Shown: positions 11,414 through 23,845, counted from the stretch's first letter. The stretch: 64,000 nucleotides of DNA from Daldinia sp. FL1419 (GCA_025201765.1 MU623344.1:1-64000); one strand, 5' to 3'. Notes: generated by a model not told the origin, from the letters alone. A program made the numbers and translations.

Positions 11414-14400
11414 CTAATATTTAACAGAGCTCCAAAGTTTACGCGCAAACTCCACAAAGTGTTCGACTTGTTTCAACTTGGCGTCTGCGCTCAAGTCTTG
11501 CCCTCGGGAAGCTTCCAATAATTCGCTAACCTTGTCCAACTCTTCCCAGGCCTGGATAAACTTGTTCGGCGTGACACTTCCCAAGCTCGCAAAAGCGCGT
11601 TTCATAGCATCCGGGTCCGCGATCAGGCTCGCGCCATTATCAGGGATAGCGATACCCACAACGGAGCCCTTGTTCTGGTTCGCCGTCTTGACGGCCAGGA
11701 TACTAGCCTTGACGCAGTAGATAATCATAGCGGCGAGGCCCGCTGCTAGTGCGGTCGCGACGCTCGAGCCGGTCTCGTATTTGACGTCTACCTTGCGCGA
11801 GGTGACGTCTCCCGAAGAGTGCGCCTCGAAGGAGTGTCTCACGGCCTGTTCTTTAATCACGTCGACACCGGGCAAGACGTACGTGATGCCGTCCTCGGGC
11901 GTCCACGGGAATACCGTCCCGTCAGCACGGGCCGCGCCGATGCGGAAAAAGCGCTCCCGCCACGGGCCGCTTGGGTAGTCGAGTTCGGTGAATTTACCCT
12001 CGTCGGGCGCGGAGCAGAACATTAGGATTTTACTATCGACTGCCTTTTTCAAAACAGTATCCACTGCAAGTTACAGTTTAGTGGTGCTTTTCTTCTTATT
12101 TCTCACTATGTTCACTAGGTAGGTAGGTAGTTATTTTTATAATGGAATTCTGGAATTATCCGTGCCCTGAGAAGGAGGAAAAAAAGGGGGCGGGGTAAAG
12201 GGGCTTGAATGACTTACGTCGAGTCTTTGAGTCGTTTTTATTATTCTTCATCGGGAGCGTCCACGACATGGAAATAATTGTAGCCTTCTTATCTAGAGCT
12301 GCTTGGATAGCCTGTGTTGGGTCTTTTAGTTATGGGATTATCCCCCTCAAAGTGTTTTAGACACATACCCGCGCCGCGTAGTCCTTGTCGATCGTGTTCT
12401 TCCCGTTCTCATCTTGGTACGTCTTTAGTCGTATTGGATAGACTTTCGCCATCGGGCAGATGCGCAAGATCATACTAGCCATGACCGTACCGTGGCCTCT
12501 CGCCGACGAGAATGGTGGCCGAATCTTCCCGTCGTGGAAGTCGAAGCTCTTACCTTCGATAACGTGATTATCCAAAGTGGTATCGAACATGTCGACGCCA
12601 TCGTCGATCAGCGCCACGACGACATCATTTTCAATCTGTTCTTGAGTGCGCTGATTGTTCCTCATCTCGAGGAATTCTTTGACTGTATTTTCCCAGAAAG
12701 GAATCATTTCGCCAGCGAATCTCGCGGTTGAGTCGAGCCATCGATGAGAATTGACGCCCTTGACGATAGTTGAAGAAGTAAAATGGGGTGTATCATGAGA
12801 TGCTTCCTTTCTCTCCCCGGTTTCTGTATCCATGGCGATGACTTCGACTTCATCAAACTCAATACTACTCCTAGGGCCAACCTGATTTCCAGACGCTGCT
12901 AGCCTCTGTGTTCGTATGGCTTTCCTATTTGTGTTAAGCCTAGTTTGGAATTCGCTGACTTTCTTATTCATCCATTGTATATTATCGTATGCCTTTGTCC
13001 GGTTAGCGTTCGTCTATCCATAAAATAATAGAATATACATACCTTCTCGGGCAGGGGCCTATACAGGTAGATTCGTTGCAGTTGTGGCAGCATTGGCAGC
13101 CCTTCCGGCTCGCTCCAGGCTCGAAGGACAGCATTACTACCACTCCACCTCAAGTAGAGTTGCTTTAGCTGATAACATGGAGCCGGCTCGGTATCTTTCG
13201 GGCTTTCGTTTGTAGCCACATTTTTATCGACCTTGCTGCTAACGTTTAATATAGTCTCCGGATCCAAGTCTGCCTTCTGCCAGTCGAGGTGTTCAATGAT
13301 AAACCGCTCAAGAGACTCCTGAATGGCTTGATCGCTATGGACTTTCTCGCCCGAGTCCCCGGCATCCTCTACTGTCAATTTGATAATGTGGCGAACACCT
13401 TTATCATACAACCACTTGAAAAAGTACTTCATATCTTCGCGACCGAGGGATCCAGGTTGGTACATTCTAGGTTGGAGTTTAGCATCCCTGTCGGCTTGGC
13501 GACCTTTGTGACGAACTTCAACTGGTGGAAATGTCACGTATTGTAGCACGTTGTCGAACTTGAGGCCAGAAGTAGCGCTTGCGCCAAAACGGTCTATAAA
13601 AGTTTTCCATAGGATTTGACGGGGAAGACTATCATAGTCAAAACTTATTTGGATATCTTGGGATTCACGTTAGTAGGTAATTATATCAACTCGGCTTGCT
13701 CTTGTACTCACCATCCATATTTGTACCATATAGAAAGTTGATTGCTTTCTCGGCGTTTCTCGTTCTCATATAGTGTAGCTTTAGATCTAGTAAAACTTTA
13801 TCAGAAATCTTGGTGCGCGCGTTTAATTTGCTGATATTTCTTTGGGCTATGCTCGTTGATGAATCCTCCTTTTCTCGATCTTGGAAGGCCTCGGAATGCG
13901 CCGTATTGGTCCGCCTGACTGACGTATTAGGCGATGGCTCCTGTTGTTGAGCTGTATAGTTCACTTTAGTTACTAGTTGTACCCCCCTTTCGTTGAGCTC
14001 ATTTCTCTGTACTATTCGGGTTCTGCTGCCGTCTCGGACAGCAGCCTCTTCCGCTTTCTTTTTTTGGCGTAACACCTCACGTTCGTCTAATTCGTGACTT
14101 CTGTTAGAGCTACGACCATATCTCTCTTCCTCGCGACTACCAATAGGACCAACTGGGACTAGACGCCCTGGAAATCCTATACTAGACTGCGGCCCCGGCT
14201 CTCTAGGTAACCTTAGAGCGCTAGGTTGATCTTGCTTGATATCCTCTGTGGCCTGGCGTAGTTTCATGACCTTGCTAGTAATAACAACTCTGGTGTTTTG
14301 ATGCTCTTGATAAACGGATAGGCCATTCCGATCCAATAAATCAAGAAAAGTAGTTCGTGAACCCCGTTTATTTTGTAGTGCAGCAATATCGCGTTTGATG

Positions 14401-15083
14401 AAAAGAGAGATGAGCCTAGCCCTCACTTCTGTACATTCCTTGAATGATACAGCGTAGTGCATTGGCGTCTTGCCGTCATGGTCTTGGATAGACAATGCAT
14501 CATCACTAGCGTTCTCAATAAGCATTTTTATCGTTCCCGGATTGAATTTCTCCTTAAAGACAGCATGGAGGCACGTTTCGCTTCCTGGAACCCTCGTACT
14601 TAACGCGCTACTCAAGAATTGTCTTGATGTAGTTTGCCCCTTATCCTCAGCACATGTAGAGATCATATACTCAACAAGCTGATGCTGCGAGGCTCTAATA
14701 GCCATAAAAATGGGATTGTGTCCGTCCTTGTTCAACTTATTAAGTAACTCTGGATATCTCCTCACTAATTCTCGGATTAGTAACTCAATATCTTTCGACT
14801 TGATACCATCCGTATGCTTGACTACGTCGACCAGGGAGTGGAGCAAGTTTCCTGTATTCTTAGGCGAGGAGCCATTAGCCACGCTGCCGTATTCATACAG
14901 GAATATATTAACGTCGTTCTCAGTCTCAAATCTTCTTTTCGTCTTAATCGTCCTCACAGCTGCTTTATAGCGCTCCTCGTAGTTTTCCTCTCTTTTCATA
15001 TGGATGTCATTGCCGTCCTCTGGCAAGTCGAATTCATCCTCATTGGGATCTTCTCGATAATCCTGTTCCCAATCTGATTCCAT
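11414..15083 (-). CDS. Ankyrin-repeat subtilisin-like (S8) protease
   Basis: Five exons on the minus strand, 15083-13712, 13656-13043, 12992-12369, 12311-12218 and 12063-11414, join in frame to 1117 residues. All introns are GT-AG; the first two have CTAAC-type branch points. Residues about 120-235 hold ankyrin-type helices (HNPIFMAI, GKTPMHYAV). A charged, low-complexity linker follows, then a conserved-looking middle region with a leucine-rich motif. The C-terminal third is a subtilisin-fold peptidase with the catalytic triad in order: Asp792 (LIDDGVD), His829 (ARGHGTVMA) and Ser1002 (TGSSVATALAAG). No signal peptide is seen, so it should act in the cytosol. It is divergent from the gene at 15436 with 352 bp between starts. 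In fungi, cytosolic subtilisins beside small effectors can trigger regulated cell death (HET-Q2 cleaving HET-Q1). Such a role here is inference. Confidence 0.85.
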
Positions 15084-15435
15084 TTGATGTCTGATTGCGA
15101 TTGTTTGAGGCTGTTTTGATCGGGAATGGTTCAATAGATTATAATCGGCCGGACAGAATCTAGCGAGGCTATCATTGCACGTATCCTTGTCGAGCTGAGG
15201 TGTGAAGCGCACAGTGCGACATGAAGGAGTGGATCCTTAACAGCAGGCAATAAGAATCTTACTATGCGCCTAGCTGGTAGGCATGTATTTGTCTGTGTCA
15301 TGCGCCTATTCTAGTTTCTGCATGTTCGTGGTGAAGTACTTGAAAATTATGCGCTATGAGAGTGCACCTAAGTGGTAGATTGTTCTGCTATCCGTTTTCT
15401 TTCGTCCTAAAATTTACTTGCTCTTCATCGAAGGA
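15084..15435. promoter_or_regulatory. Shared divergent promoter region
   Basis: The 352 bases between the two start codons must carry both promoters of the ankyrin-protease gene (minus) and the small partner gene (plus). I see no clear TATA box or operator. The arrangement itself suggests joint expression. Confidence 0.4.
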
Positions 15436-16332
15436 ATGGCAGACCTTATGCAAGACTCGCTTTGCGAGCAGATAGACGAGGGGGAAACGATAGATTTTGG
15501 GATGTACGAAACCGGAGGCGAAGATGGAAGTGGTTTTCATGTTTTCAATATCGCGAGAGACCAATATCACCGAGCAGAAGTTCTTCAGCGCACTGGAGCT
15601 GTTGACATTACGTGCAACCTGAAGGATGTCATTCACGGAGCTATATCTACTGATAGCGATCGTTACGCGACCGTGATAGTTATGGAGTGGGGGTTTCAGC
15701 CAAAGGGCTCACGCCGGATTTCAGAGGCAACTATCGAACTTCTATTCGAGACTAGTTCACCTGACAGCGACATTGAAGTTGAAAAGGTCTCGTTTGAGGG
15801 CACATATGGCCTCATGTCATCGACACAAGAGGAAACCACAACTAGGGGTGGCGAGGTCAACCTCGGGCTTGAACAATTTGCCAGCATTGGGCTGGCTGGG
15901 AAGTGGGAAAAGACGGTGTCTAGATCGAATTCGGATGCTATCGTGCTGTATGGAGGGAGAAGACTTATCAACAATAGACCTCCTAACCGTATTGCAACTT
16001 GGAAGCTCTCCGAGAATCAATCCCAGCGCAGCGGGATTCCTTCCTCGTTGAAGGTTGCAATACTCGTATCGAGGGATGATCAAAAGAAATTCTTTTGTAG
16101 ACCTGGTCTCGCTTGCAAGACAGACCTAAAAACAGCTGCTGAAGGATTGTTCAAGAAAATTCCCAAAGATGACCCAATTATCTTTCAGCCAAACCCCGAC
16201 GATAAAGGGGCGCGTCCGAACAGGAATGTAGCATACGGAAACGAAGAGTTGGGAAGTGTAAATCTCGACGAGCTTTGTGATGTCACATTTAGAACCATGA
16301 TCACGGACGGAGAAAAGCTTTGGAAATATTAA
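15436..16332 (+). CDS. Unnamed 298-aa protein divergent from the S8 protease
   Basis: A single intronless frame from the ATG at 15436 encodes 298 residues. An in-frame TTG 18 bases upstream was not taken as the start. I cannot name the family. The sequence alternates hydrophobic and polar residues in a way expected for a beta-rich globular domain. Notable strips are FHVFNIARDQYHRAEVLQRTG near the N-terminus, VIVMEWGFQPKGSRRISEA in the middle and a WKLSENQSQRSGIPSSLKVA strip later. It has no signal peptide and no strong membrane helix. It sits head-to-head with the ankyrin-subtilisin gene and 343 bp upstream of the NLR-like gene on its own strand, so it is a candidate substrate or effector of that protease. 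It does not resemble fungal gasdermins as far as I can judge, and the link is positional only. Confidence 0.72.
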   Translation: MADLMQDSLCEQIDEGETIDFGMYETGGEDGSGFHVFNIARDQYHRAEVLQRTGAVDITCNLKDVIHGAISTDSDRYATVIVMEWGFQPKGSRRISEATIELLFETSSPDSDIEVEKVSFEGTYGLMSSTQEETTTRGGEVNLGLEQFASIGLAGKWEKTVSRSNSDAIVLYGGRRLINNRPPNRIATWKLSENQSQRSGIPSSLKVAILVSRDDQKKFFCRPGLACKTDLKTAAEGLFKKIPKDDPIIFQPNPDDKGARPNRNVAYGNEELGSVNLDELCDVTFRTMITDGEKLWKY

Positions 16333-16675
16333 TAACTAGTTATTCATTTACGGTATGTGTTTATACGCAATATATCCACTTGCACTGCAACCATTTGATA
16401 AGTCTTCGAGTGAGGTAATCAGCTAAAATCTTACACAGTTATCGTATCATCACAAATAAGCACATAAGGGCATAAGGGGGCTTGGTGGGGGAGCTGACCG
16501 GCTTGGTGTCGCATTTTCAAGGCTCGCCGTTCTACTTGAGGCTCCATACTACACACATGTATTCTTAGATATGGCTCTCGATAGTAATAAGTTATAACTC
16601 AATCCGTTATACATACCCGGCTATTAATTTTAGGAAGCGAGGGTACTATTTCTCATCTCAACATATCCCAGCATC

Positions 16676-19600
16676 ATGAATAATGGAACTTCACCTCCAG
16701 CGTCGAAGATTCATGAACAGCCGCAAGAAGGAGCGCCGGACCTTGAGTTCAATCTCAGCACACCGGGCCCGGTAGCATACAACAGGCCTCATGATGCAGT
16801 TAGTGTCACGTCTGTAACAGCCGACCTATTTCCACAGACTAGTGGGCCCCTGCCTCCAAGTTCTATATACAAACAGCACAAGCTTGGGCTCGATATCAAT
16901 TATCCGCTAGGCTGGTCCGGCTCGGCGTACGACGACTACGAGTATGGGATCAAGCAGAGAGATCTACTTTGAGTATTATACTTATCAATAATTTAGTGTC
17001 ATCACTGTCCACGGTATACGTGACGACTATAAGACCGCTTGGATCGATGAACAAGGCTCTTGGTGGGTGAGAGACCAACTTTTCATAGGCTTATCGGTCA
17101 GAGAAATCGACTACTCATATGATATTGACGAGGATTCGGAGCTCTATGAGCCGAATGGTATAATACAACATGCGCAAAGGCTCATTCAAAAGTATGCCGA
17201 AGTTCGCAGAGATCTTGACGAGGTAAGTACCTATTCTAGTACGTATAGCACAAGACATCAGGAGTGTCTAACCGGCTCCAGACAGAGGTTGACCGCCCGG
17301 TCATATGGATATGCCATGATCTTGGGGGAACAATTGTGAAAGAGGTATCTATCAGCTTCTGGTTTTACTTATAGAGAATTCCTAAAGTCCTATTAACTAA
17401 CTCTACCAGGCGCTTACGATTGCTATGAATCAATGCGCTAGATACGGGAAAATACCCATACTTACTTCAGCAATTGTGCGTAATGCCTAAAATCCGGAAG
17501 CCGAACTAATATCAGCATCAGGTCTTTCTAGGCACACCTCATCGGTTTCAGTCACAAGACGACCTCGAGGATCAGTTATATAAACTTGTTCACCTCCCTG
17601 GTCCTGAGATAAGAAACAGGGTGGTGAACAAGGTTAAAGAACTAGCACATCAAGTCGATAGGATTAATCAAAATTTTCTCGAAACGAAAATCCTAGATCG
17701 TGCGGTTGTGTTCAACGTCCTCAGTTACGACACCCGCAGTTTAAGACAAGGTGATGTCGATGATACCGCAACCAATGATATAAGCCTAAAGGTTTACGAC
17801 GACTTACTGCACCCTGTAACTCCATTTATTCGATATGCACACTTCGTCGGACAATCATTCGAAGCTGCTGGAAGAATTAGTTATGTGGATATAGACCACA
17901 AAGACTTTATCCACGGTGATACAACGTACTATTGGCTCCTAGATGTATCCAACATGCTCAAATGTAGTAAGTAACCTGGCTCTACTCCGGATACGAATAC
18001 AGTTAAACTATTAATTGACCTTGAGTAATATTCTAGATCTCAAGGTTGATCATCGTATCATTCGATTTCAAGCACAATTCCTCTCTCTTGCACCCCCCAC
18101 AAGAGCTTTAGATACGCCATTCGAACCAGTACTACCAGTTCCACCGGTCGTACGATGGATTTACGATCAAGAATCATTTACTAGATTTTCTAAACGGGAC
18201 GTTGGGCTAAAGATTATGCATCTTCATGGAAATGGGGATCCTAATGTCAACATCTTGGAGATATCTCGTCTTTTTTATGTCCACTACGACTCAGATATAA
18301 CGTGGAATAATGGCCAAAGAAGGCCTGAAAGGACGATATTATATTTCGAGTTCGACCAATGGGATTCGCGGTATAATTCCATCTCGTCAATGTTGATCTA
18401 CTTGATCAATATTATTCTTTGGCGCTTTTGGGATAGCCTCTCATCATTCATAACATACGAAATGACGTTCCTCAATGAAACATGCGCCTGGTCACAGGAA
18501 GACCTGTATTGCCTTTTTACTCTTCTCAAGGACTTTGTGCAGATCACCCATCAACTTACCATTTTCCTCTGCTGTTTTGATCAATGTCTCGAGGACCAGC
18601 GCCAATGGTTTCTTGAGCGTGTTCTAGAAAACCGAAGCTACGACGAGGCAAGATACGGACTGATTATATCAACTTCGGCGGGGGAGTTTCCGGAGACAGA
18701 GTATTTTATCAATAAGACGAGTATTAATCTGCAGGCCTCCCCTACGATTAGTGAATCGATTCACAAATCAACTAAAGACTTGAGATTGGAACTTGCAAAT
18801 CTAATAGGACGGCATCCCGTATACGAGGACTTCTTACCGCGGCTAGAGAATTTGCTTGACGAATGCAACGACGCGCCGCATATAGGGCATGTCATTCTGA
18901 CTTGGCTCGGAAACCCCCCTCGCGGGAGATTAGTGTCCGGAATCGCGAAGAGGATAGACAGACTATTCCCTCCCACGGCAGAAAACGTCGTTCAAGTACT
19001 CACGGACTCGCTAGAACCTCTACTCCAATCAAGGCTTAAGACTATCTTCAATTGGGTCAAACATGCAGCAGAACCATGGTCACCCAAAGCTTTGATTCAA
19101 GCCCTTGTGGTCCACGAGTCCCATGGCGAAGAACCTTCTTTTGAAGAGCTTGATATAGAAGAAATTATGAGAGATATCGAAAAGGCATTTGGTGGAATTA
19201 TCATATCCACGAATAGTAATGTTAGATTTAGTCACCCTTCTTTCCACCACGTCCCGGATATGGGCGTTGAAGGGAGTCCGCAGGAACGTGCAGCCAAGGT
19301 AAATAGTACCATAGCAGAAACGTGCTTGTGTTATATTCGACTCGAATGTGCACAGGAGGCCCTAGCAACCTATTCTCTGGAGAATTTCGAAGGGGGTCCA
19401 TGGCCAACGTTACTGGATGCGACCATATTGTCCTCCCCAAGAACAAGTATGGCCGAATATGCCATTCGATTCTGGCCTCAACATTACAAAGCCAGTGGCC
19501 AATTTAAGCCCACCAAACTTGTTCAAGATCTTTTCTCTGACAGGAAGGCAAGATCTACTTGGGAGGTCGCCTTTTGGCTCTTTTCGAACCCAACAACCCG

Positions 19601-22589
19601 AATGCAGCGAAGCTATATTTCACCGCTACCTATCTTTGCAATGCTAGGATTGGACGACTTGGTAGATGAAAGAATCGAATTCGAAAGGAACGAGCTTGTT
19701 TTCGAAAAGAACTGTTGGTTCGCCATAACTGAGGCTGCTCGAACAGGAAATAGTGAGCTAGTCCGAAAGCTATTAAGCCAGGTGACAGCAGACGAGGAGG
19801 AGCTCCAGGAAGCTTTATTTAGGGCTGCTGGTAATAACAACACCGACGTTATCGCCTCTCTCGTCGACAAGATACCGGATTTAAAGACATTCAGCTGGCC
19901 TAGAAATATTCTAGTGCGAGCTGCTGTCGTCGGGTTAGATCATCTTCTTGAGGTGATGCTTGCTGCTGGCTGCGATATCAATGCGACGAGCAATGTCTAT
20001 CAAACGACGCCCTTGATGGTCGCGATATGGAGAAACCAAGTCTCTACGGTGAAGCTCTTATTAGGCTCAGATCCCCTGCCAGATTTAACCATTGGAGATG
20101 AACAAGATACTCTGATTACGTGCGCTGCGAAAAGAGGAAATCCTCGTACAATAGAGCTGCTTTTGCGAAGCGGCGTAAATGTTAAAGCTCCTGACCATTT
20201 GGGCGCAAAACCAGTGCAAATAGCAGTTGAGAATTGCAAATCCAAGGCAGTCGATATACTTATCAAAGCCGGAGCCGATATGGAAGGTGGTGCGACGAGA
20301 GGGGACGCCGCATTTTACGCCAGACCACTCCTGACCGTTGCTGCCGGCATAGGTTTAGCAGAGTGCGTTCGCATATTACTCCATCACGGTGCTGATATCA
20401 ACGCGGATCCGGATGCGGGAACTGCATTATACGCGGCCATTGAACGAGGACACGTAGACGTCGCTCGGGTATTGCTTGAACATGACCCAAAACCAAATAT
20501 GGACGTGACTCCCCCAGGTCGTATGATGCCTTTGATAGCCGCCATCAGCAGTAGAAATGCTGAGCTTGTTTCTCTGTTGATTGAACACGGCGCCCAAGTG
20601 GATTGTATTGACCCTTCCCTTCCTTTCTACCAGACACCTCTCTCATGGGCTTGCACACACGGCGACCTTGACATAGTAAAGATCCTGTTGGCGAGCGGAG
20701 CTAATATAAATTACACCGGAGAAACCTCCTATTCACCGTTGTTCGCGGCTATCTGGCACCGTCAGTACTCCGTCACAGGCTATCTACTGCAGAATGAGGA
20801 GATCGACCTCAAATGGATGTCGAAAGGGGGGATAGGGCATCTCGTTGCCGCAGTCGCCCGACCGAGAATTATTCGAGAATTGCTCAGAAGAGGTGTCCCC
20901 ATCGTTGGCGACGGTTGTAGGGCCACTGCTTTGCACCATGCGGCTTTCCGCGGCCTTCCCAAATCCATCGAAGCACTACTTGAAAGTGATCCCAAACCTG
21001 ACCTAGATTACATTGCTACTTTGGAAGATATGGCTGGACATACGGCTTTACAGCTTGCTTGCGAACGCCATAGGCATGAGTGCGTCGAAATTCTTCTAAA
21101 AGGAGGTGCTAATCCGAATTTCAAGAACTGGGCTGGCCATGATGCTGTTGATATTTTATTGCTACGTACAGAAACGAATTCCAAAGATGCGTTGCGGTGT
21201 CTTGATGTTCTGTTGTCTAGGATCTATAACGTTCCTGTCGATGATGTTAACGAGCAAGGCCAGACCAGACTCCATCGCATCCAAGAGAAAACACCCGTAT
21301 CTTTGATTCAGCGATTGGTTGAACTTGGGACACCGTTAGACAACCAAGACCCAATCGGATACACCCCTCTCGCCATAGCCGCCGTAAAAAAGAACGAGGA
21401 TGTTGCTAGGTATCTCATAGAGCAGGGCGCTAATGTCAACATATTGAGCCCCAGCTTCGGAAGCATCACGCACCTTGCCGTCGCTCATAGTACGTTGAAC
21501 ATCGTAAAGTTGCTCGTCGACTCAGGTGCAGATCTAGAAGCAGTAGATCCCAGGTATGGGCAGTCACTACTATACACGGCGTTTGATATCGAAGACGACT
21601 CAGATTACAGGGCTATGGTGAAATACCTAGTCGACGAAGCTAAAGCCCCAATCGACAAACTAGGCGGCCAACTCGAGTACCCGATAATCCGGGCAGCAGG
21701 CATAGTTAAGTTAGGCGTGACGCCGGATATCAGGATTCTTAAGTTCCTTATTCGGCGTGGGGCTCAGCTAAACGTGGCCGACAGCCAAGGCCGCCGGGCC
21801 GTTCACTTCGTATGCCTGTCTTGGACCGACGATGCTATCAAAGCTCTCGTCAAAGCCGGAGCGGAAATCGACGTGAAAGACAAATTTGGTCGCACGCCAC
21901 TCCACTTTGCAGCTGCATCGCCAGGGGATCAGTGTTTTCACTATCTGCTTAACCACGTCAAAAATATTGATATTAATGTGACGGACCACGATAACTGGAC
22001 TCCGTTGCTATGGGCGGCAAGATCGGGGAATAGCAACACGATTAGCACGCTAATAAAGCACAATGCCGATTTATGGGCGAGAGGGCATGTTTACGGCGCA
22101 GACGCGGAATGGTCGGCGTTGAAGCTTTTGAACTTTGCTAATGCTGATAAAAGGACAATAAGCGAGCTCAAGCCTAAGCTGCCTACGAGGATTAACCAGT
22201 ACGGCGAGAAAGAGGACTGGGAGGATTCTGAGCATAATTCCGAACCTGGACATATGAAGCGCGCCGTCTGCAAGAGCTGCCTTGTCGTGAGTATCTTCTT
22301 CCGAGTACGAGAAATAGGATGCTAATCACATTGTTACGTGCAGAACATCGTAGGAACACAGCGGAAATGCATCGACTGCACCCACGACTTCTCTCTTTGC
22401 TTCAAGTGCTATAGTCATCGATCCGATATTCACGACCGTGAGCATAGCTTTGAGGATATTGGGCCACTATATGACGAGCCTCTCCCGTGGTTGGGCAAGG
22501 CGGCCGACGACGTAGAAGAGCTACTGCGGGAAGAATCTAGAGTCGATGCAGAGGAACTGGGTAACATCAGTGATGATTTAGGGTGGTAG
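16676..22589 (+). CDS. NLR-type giant: hydrolase-like, NACHT-like, ankyrins, ZZ finger
   Basis: Seven exons (16676-16941, 16997-17222, 17282-17344, 17410-17475, 17522-17966, 18037-22286, 22344-22589) join in frame to 1853 residues. Residues 89-215 carry an alpha/beta-hydrolase (SesB-like/DUF676) signature: VITVHGI, then WICHDLGGTIVKE, then VFLGTPHR. The nucleophile position (residue 177) is Asp, not Ser. Residues about 395-700 are NACHT-like, but the P-loop region (HLHGNGDPN, 419-427) lacks GKS/T and the Walker-B-like strip is FLCCFDQCLED. About twenty ankyrin repeats span residues 915-1720. The C-terminus is a ZZ zinc finger (CKSC, CIDC, CFKC and two His). This is the architecture of fungal NLR-like receptors, in which repeats sense a ligand and the N-terminal domain signals. 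The catalytic losses suggest a scaffold or sensor-only version. The gene follows the 298-aa gene by 343 bp. Confidence 0.88.
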
Positions 22590-23845
22590 CGCGATGAAGA
22601 GTGAGCCGCAAAGTAGGGAGAAACGAATTCTTTGAATTTATATGTTCCAACTCAGGTAGCCTTTAAATGATAGAAGACGATGCAAAGTAGTCCAACTCGT
22701 CACACTCACCTCCGTAAGCACGGTAAACTTACCCTCTGCTCTTACGGTTTTTGAAAGCCAAGATGGACTCATATTTACTTACCGACACTTGCGGCTTTCA
22801 GTCGGGTACAGGCTTATTTTGTTTCGGATACTTGCTACCTGGCCTATCCGTAGTATGCTACGCGACAGGGCATCCCATACTATCTTCCTGGTTCCTTAAT
22901 TGACTGGTTTTGCCCCAGATGCTAATCGATACTTTGTAAGATAGCACGGCTTGGGTTGGTTTCTTCAATAATACCTACTTTTTACGCAACTCTACCTAGC
23001 AAGTGGCCGATGACTCTGTGTAACACATTCAACATCCCCCCTCCCCCTTTTCACAAGCTTCTAGACAACGACGCACAATAATAGTTCCGTGAGTTTATAT
23101 GTCAGGTTGATTTACCTTCCCTCAGTAAACACCTAAGGAGACATTCGCGGTTTTTAATCTGAAATCTCGATCAAATTGCATCACAATGCCTTCAACAGCT
23201 GTGTGAAAGGTAACATAGGTAGGTATGCTTATCCAACTTATGTATAGTTAAGGCCAATATACTTATCCCTGTGCCACAGGCCGACCCCTGTCGTATATCC
23301 TTGCCCAGCATTACGGTCTTCGGCAGTCAGTTCCATATATTATGCATATTCATTATACCCCACGTACGTACTACCCTGCGTCGCCCGCCTTATGTCTATC
23401 ATGGAGAACTATGGCATGATAAATCCATATTCCTGGCCCAACTCTCAGGCCTCTTCATGGTTCGAGCTATGCTTACTTAGTGGGGGGTGAATTGGGCAAG
23501 GAAAAGTCACCCGCAATAAGCAACTGTCTCCGCGGGATGGACCAAGATTCGAAACGCCAGGGCTCAGCAGGCGCAGAAAGATCTACTCGATCTGCAATAC
23601 AATTATCACAGCGTCGGACAGCTCTTGGCTTGTTGGCGCCTGTACAGCTTTCTCCATCTACGGATCAGTACCAGAGCATCATAAATCAGCCAAAGTTCGT
23701 TTTCATGCCGAATTTCTTCATTTCTCCTTTAGATTATTCCATCCCCATAGAGCGAACCAGACGGAAGCCAAGGCTGGCATTGACGTTATTAGGCCTTAAG
23801 AAAGCAGCTTTAATTTCTCACCAATAATTATACCCTTTTTTAACC
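22590..23845. other. Intergenic region
   Basis: No gene seen. A 115-codon open frame at 23480-23827 has no domain and probably overlaps the leader of the dehydrogenase gene. One AGGTAGGT motif occurs at 23217-23226. Confidence 0.45.

Noticed and set aside
15084..15212. Upstream extension of the ankyrin-protease frame
   Set aside because: It contains no ATG; the extension opens with GTG, so the first ATG at 15083 was used as start.
15436..16332. Gasdermin (RCD-1/HET-Q1-like) identity for the protease partner
   Set aside because: The neighbourhood suggests it, but I see no gasdermin-like sequence pattern, so I left it unnamed.
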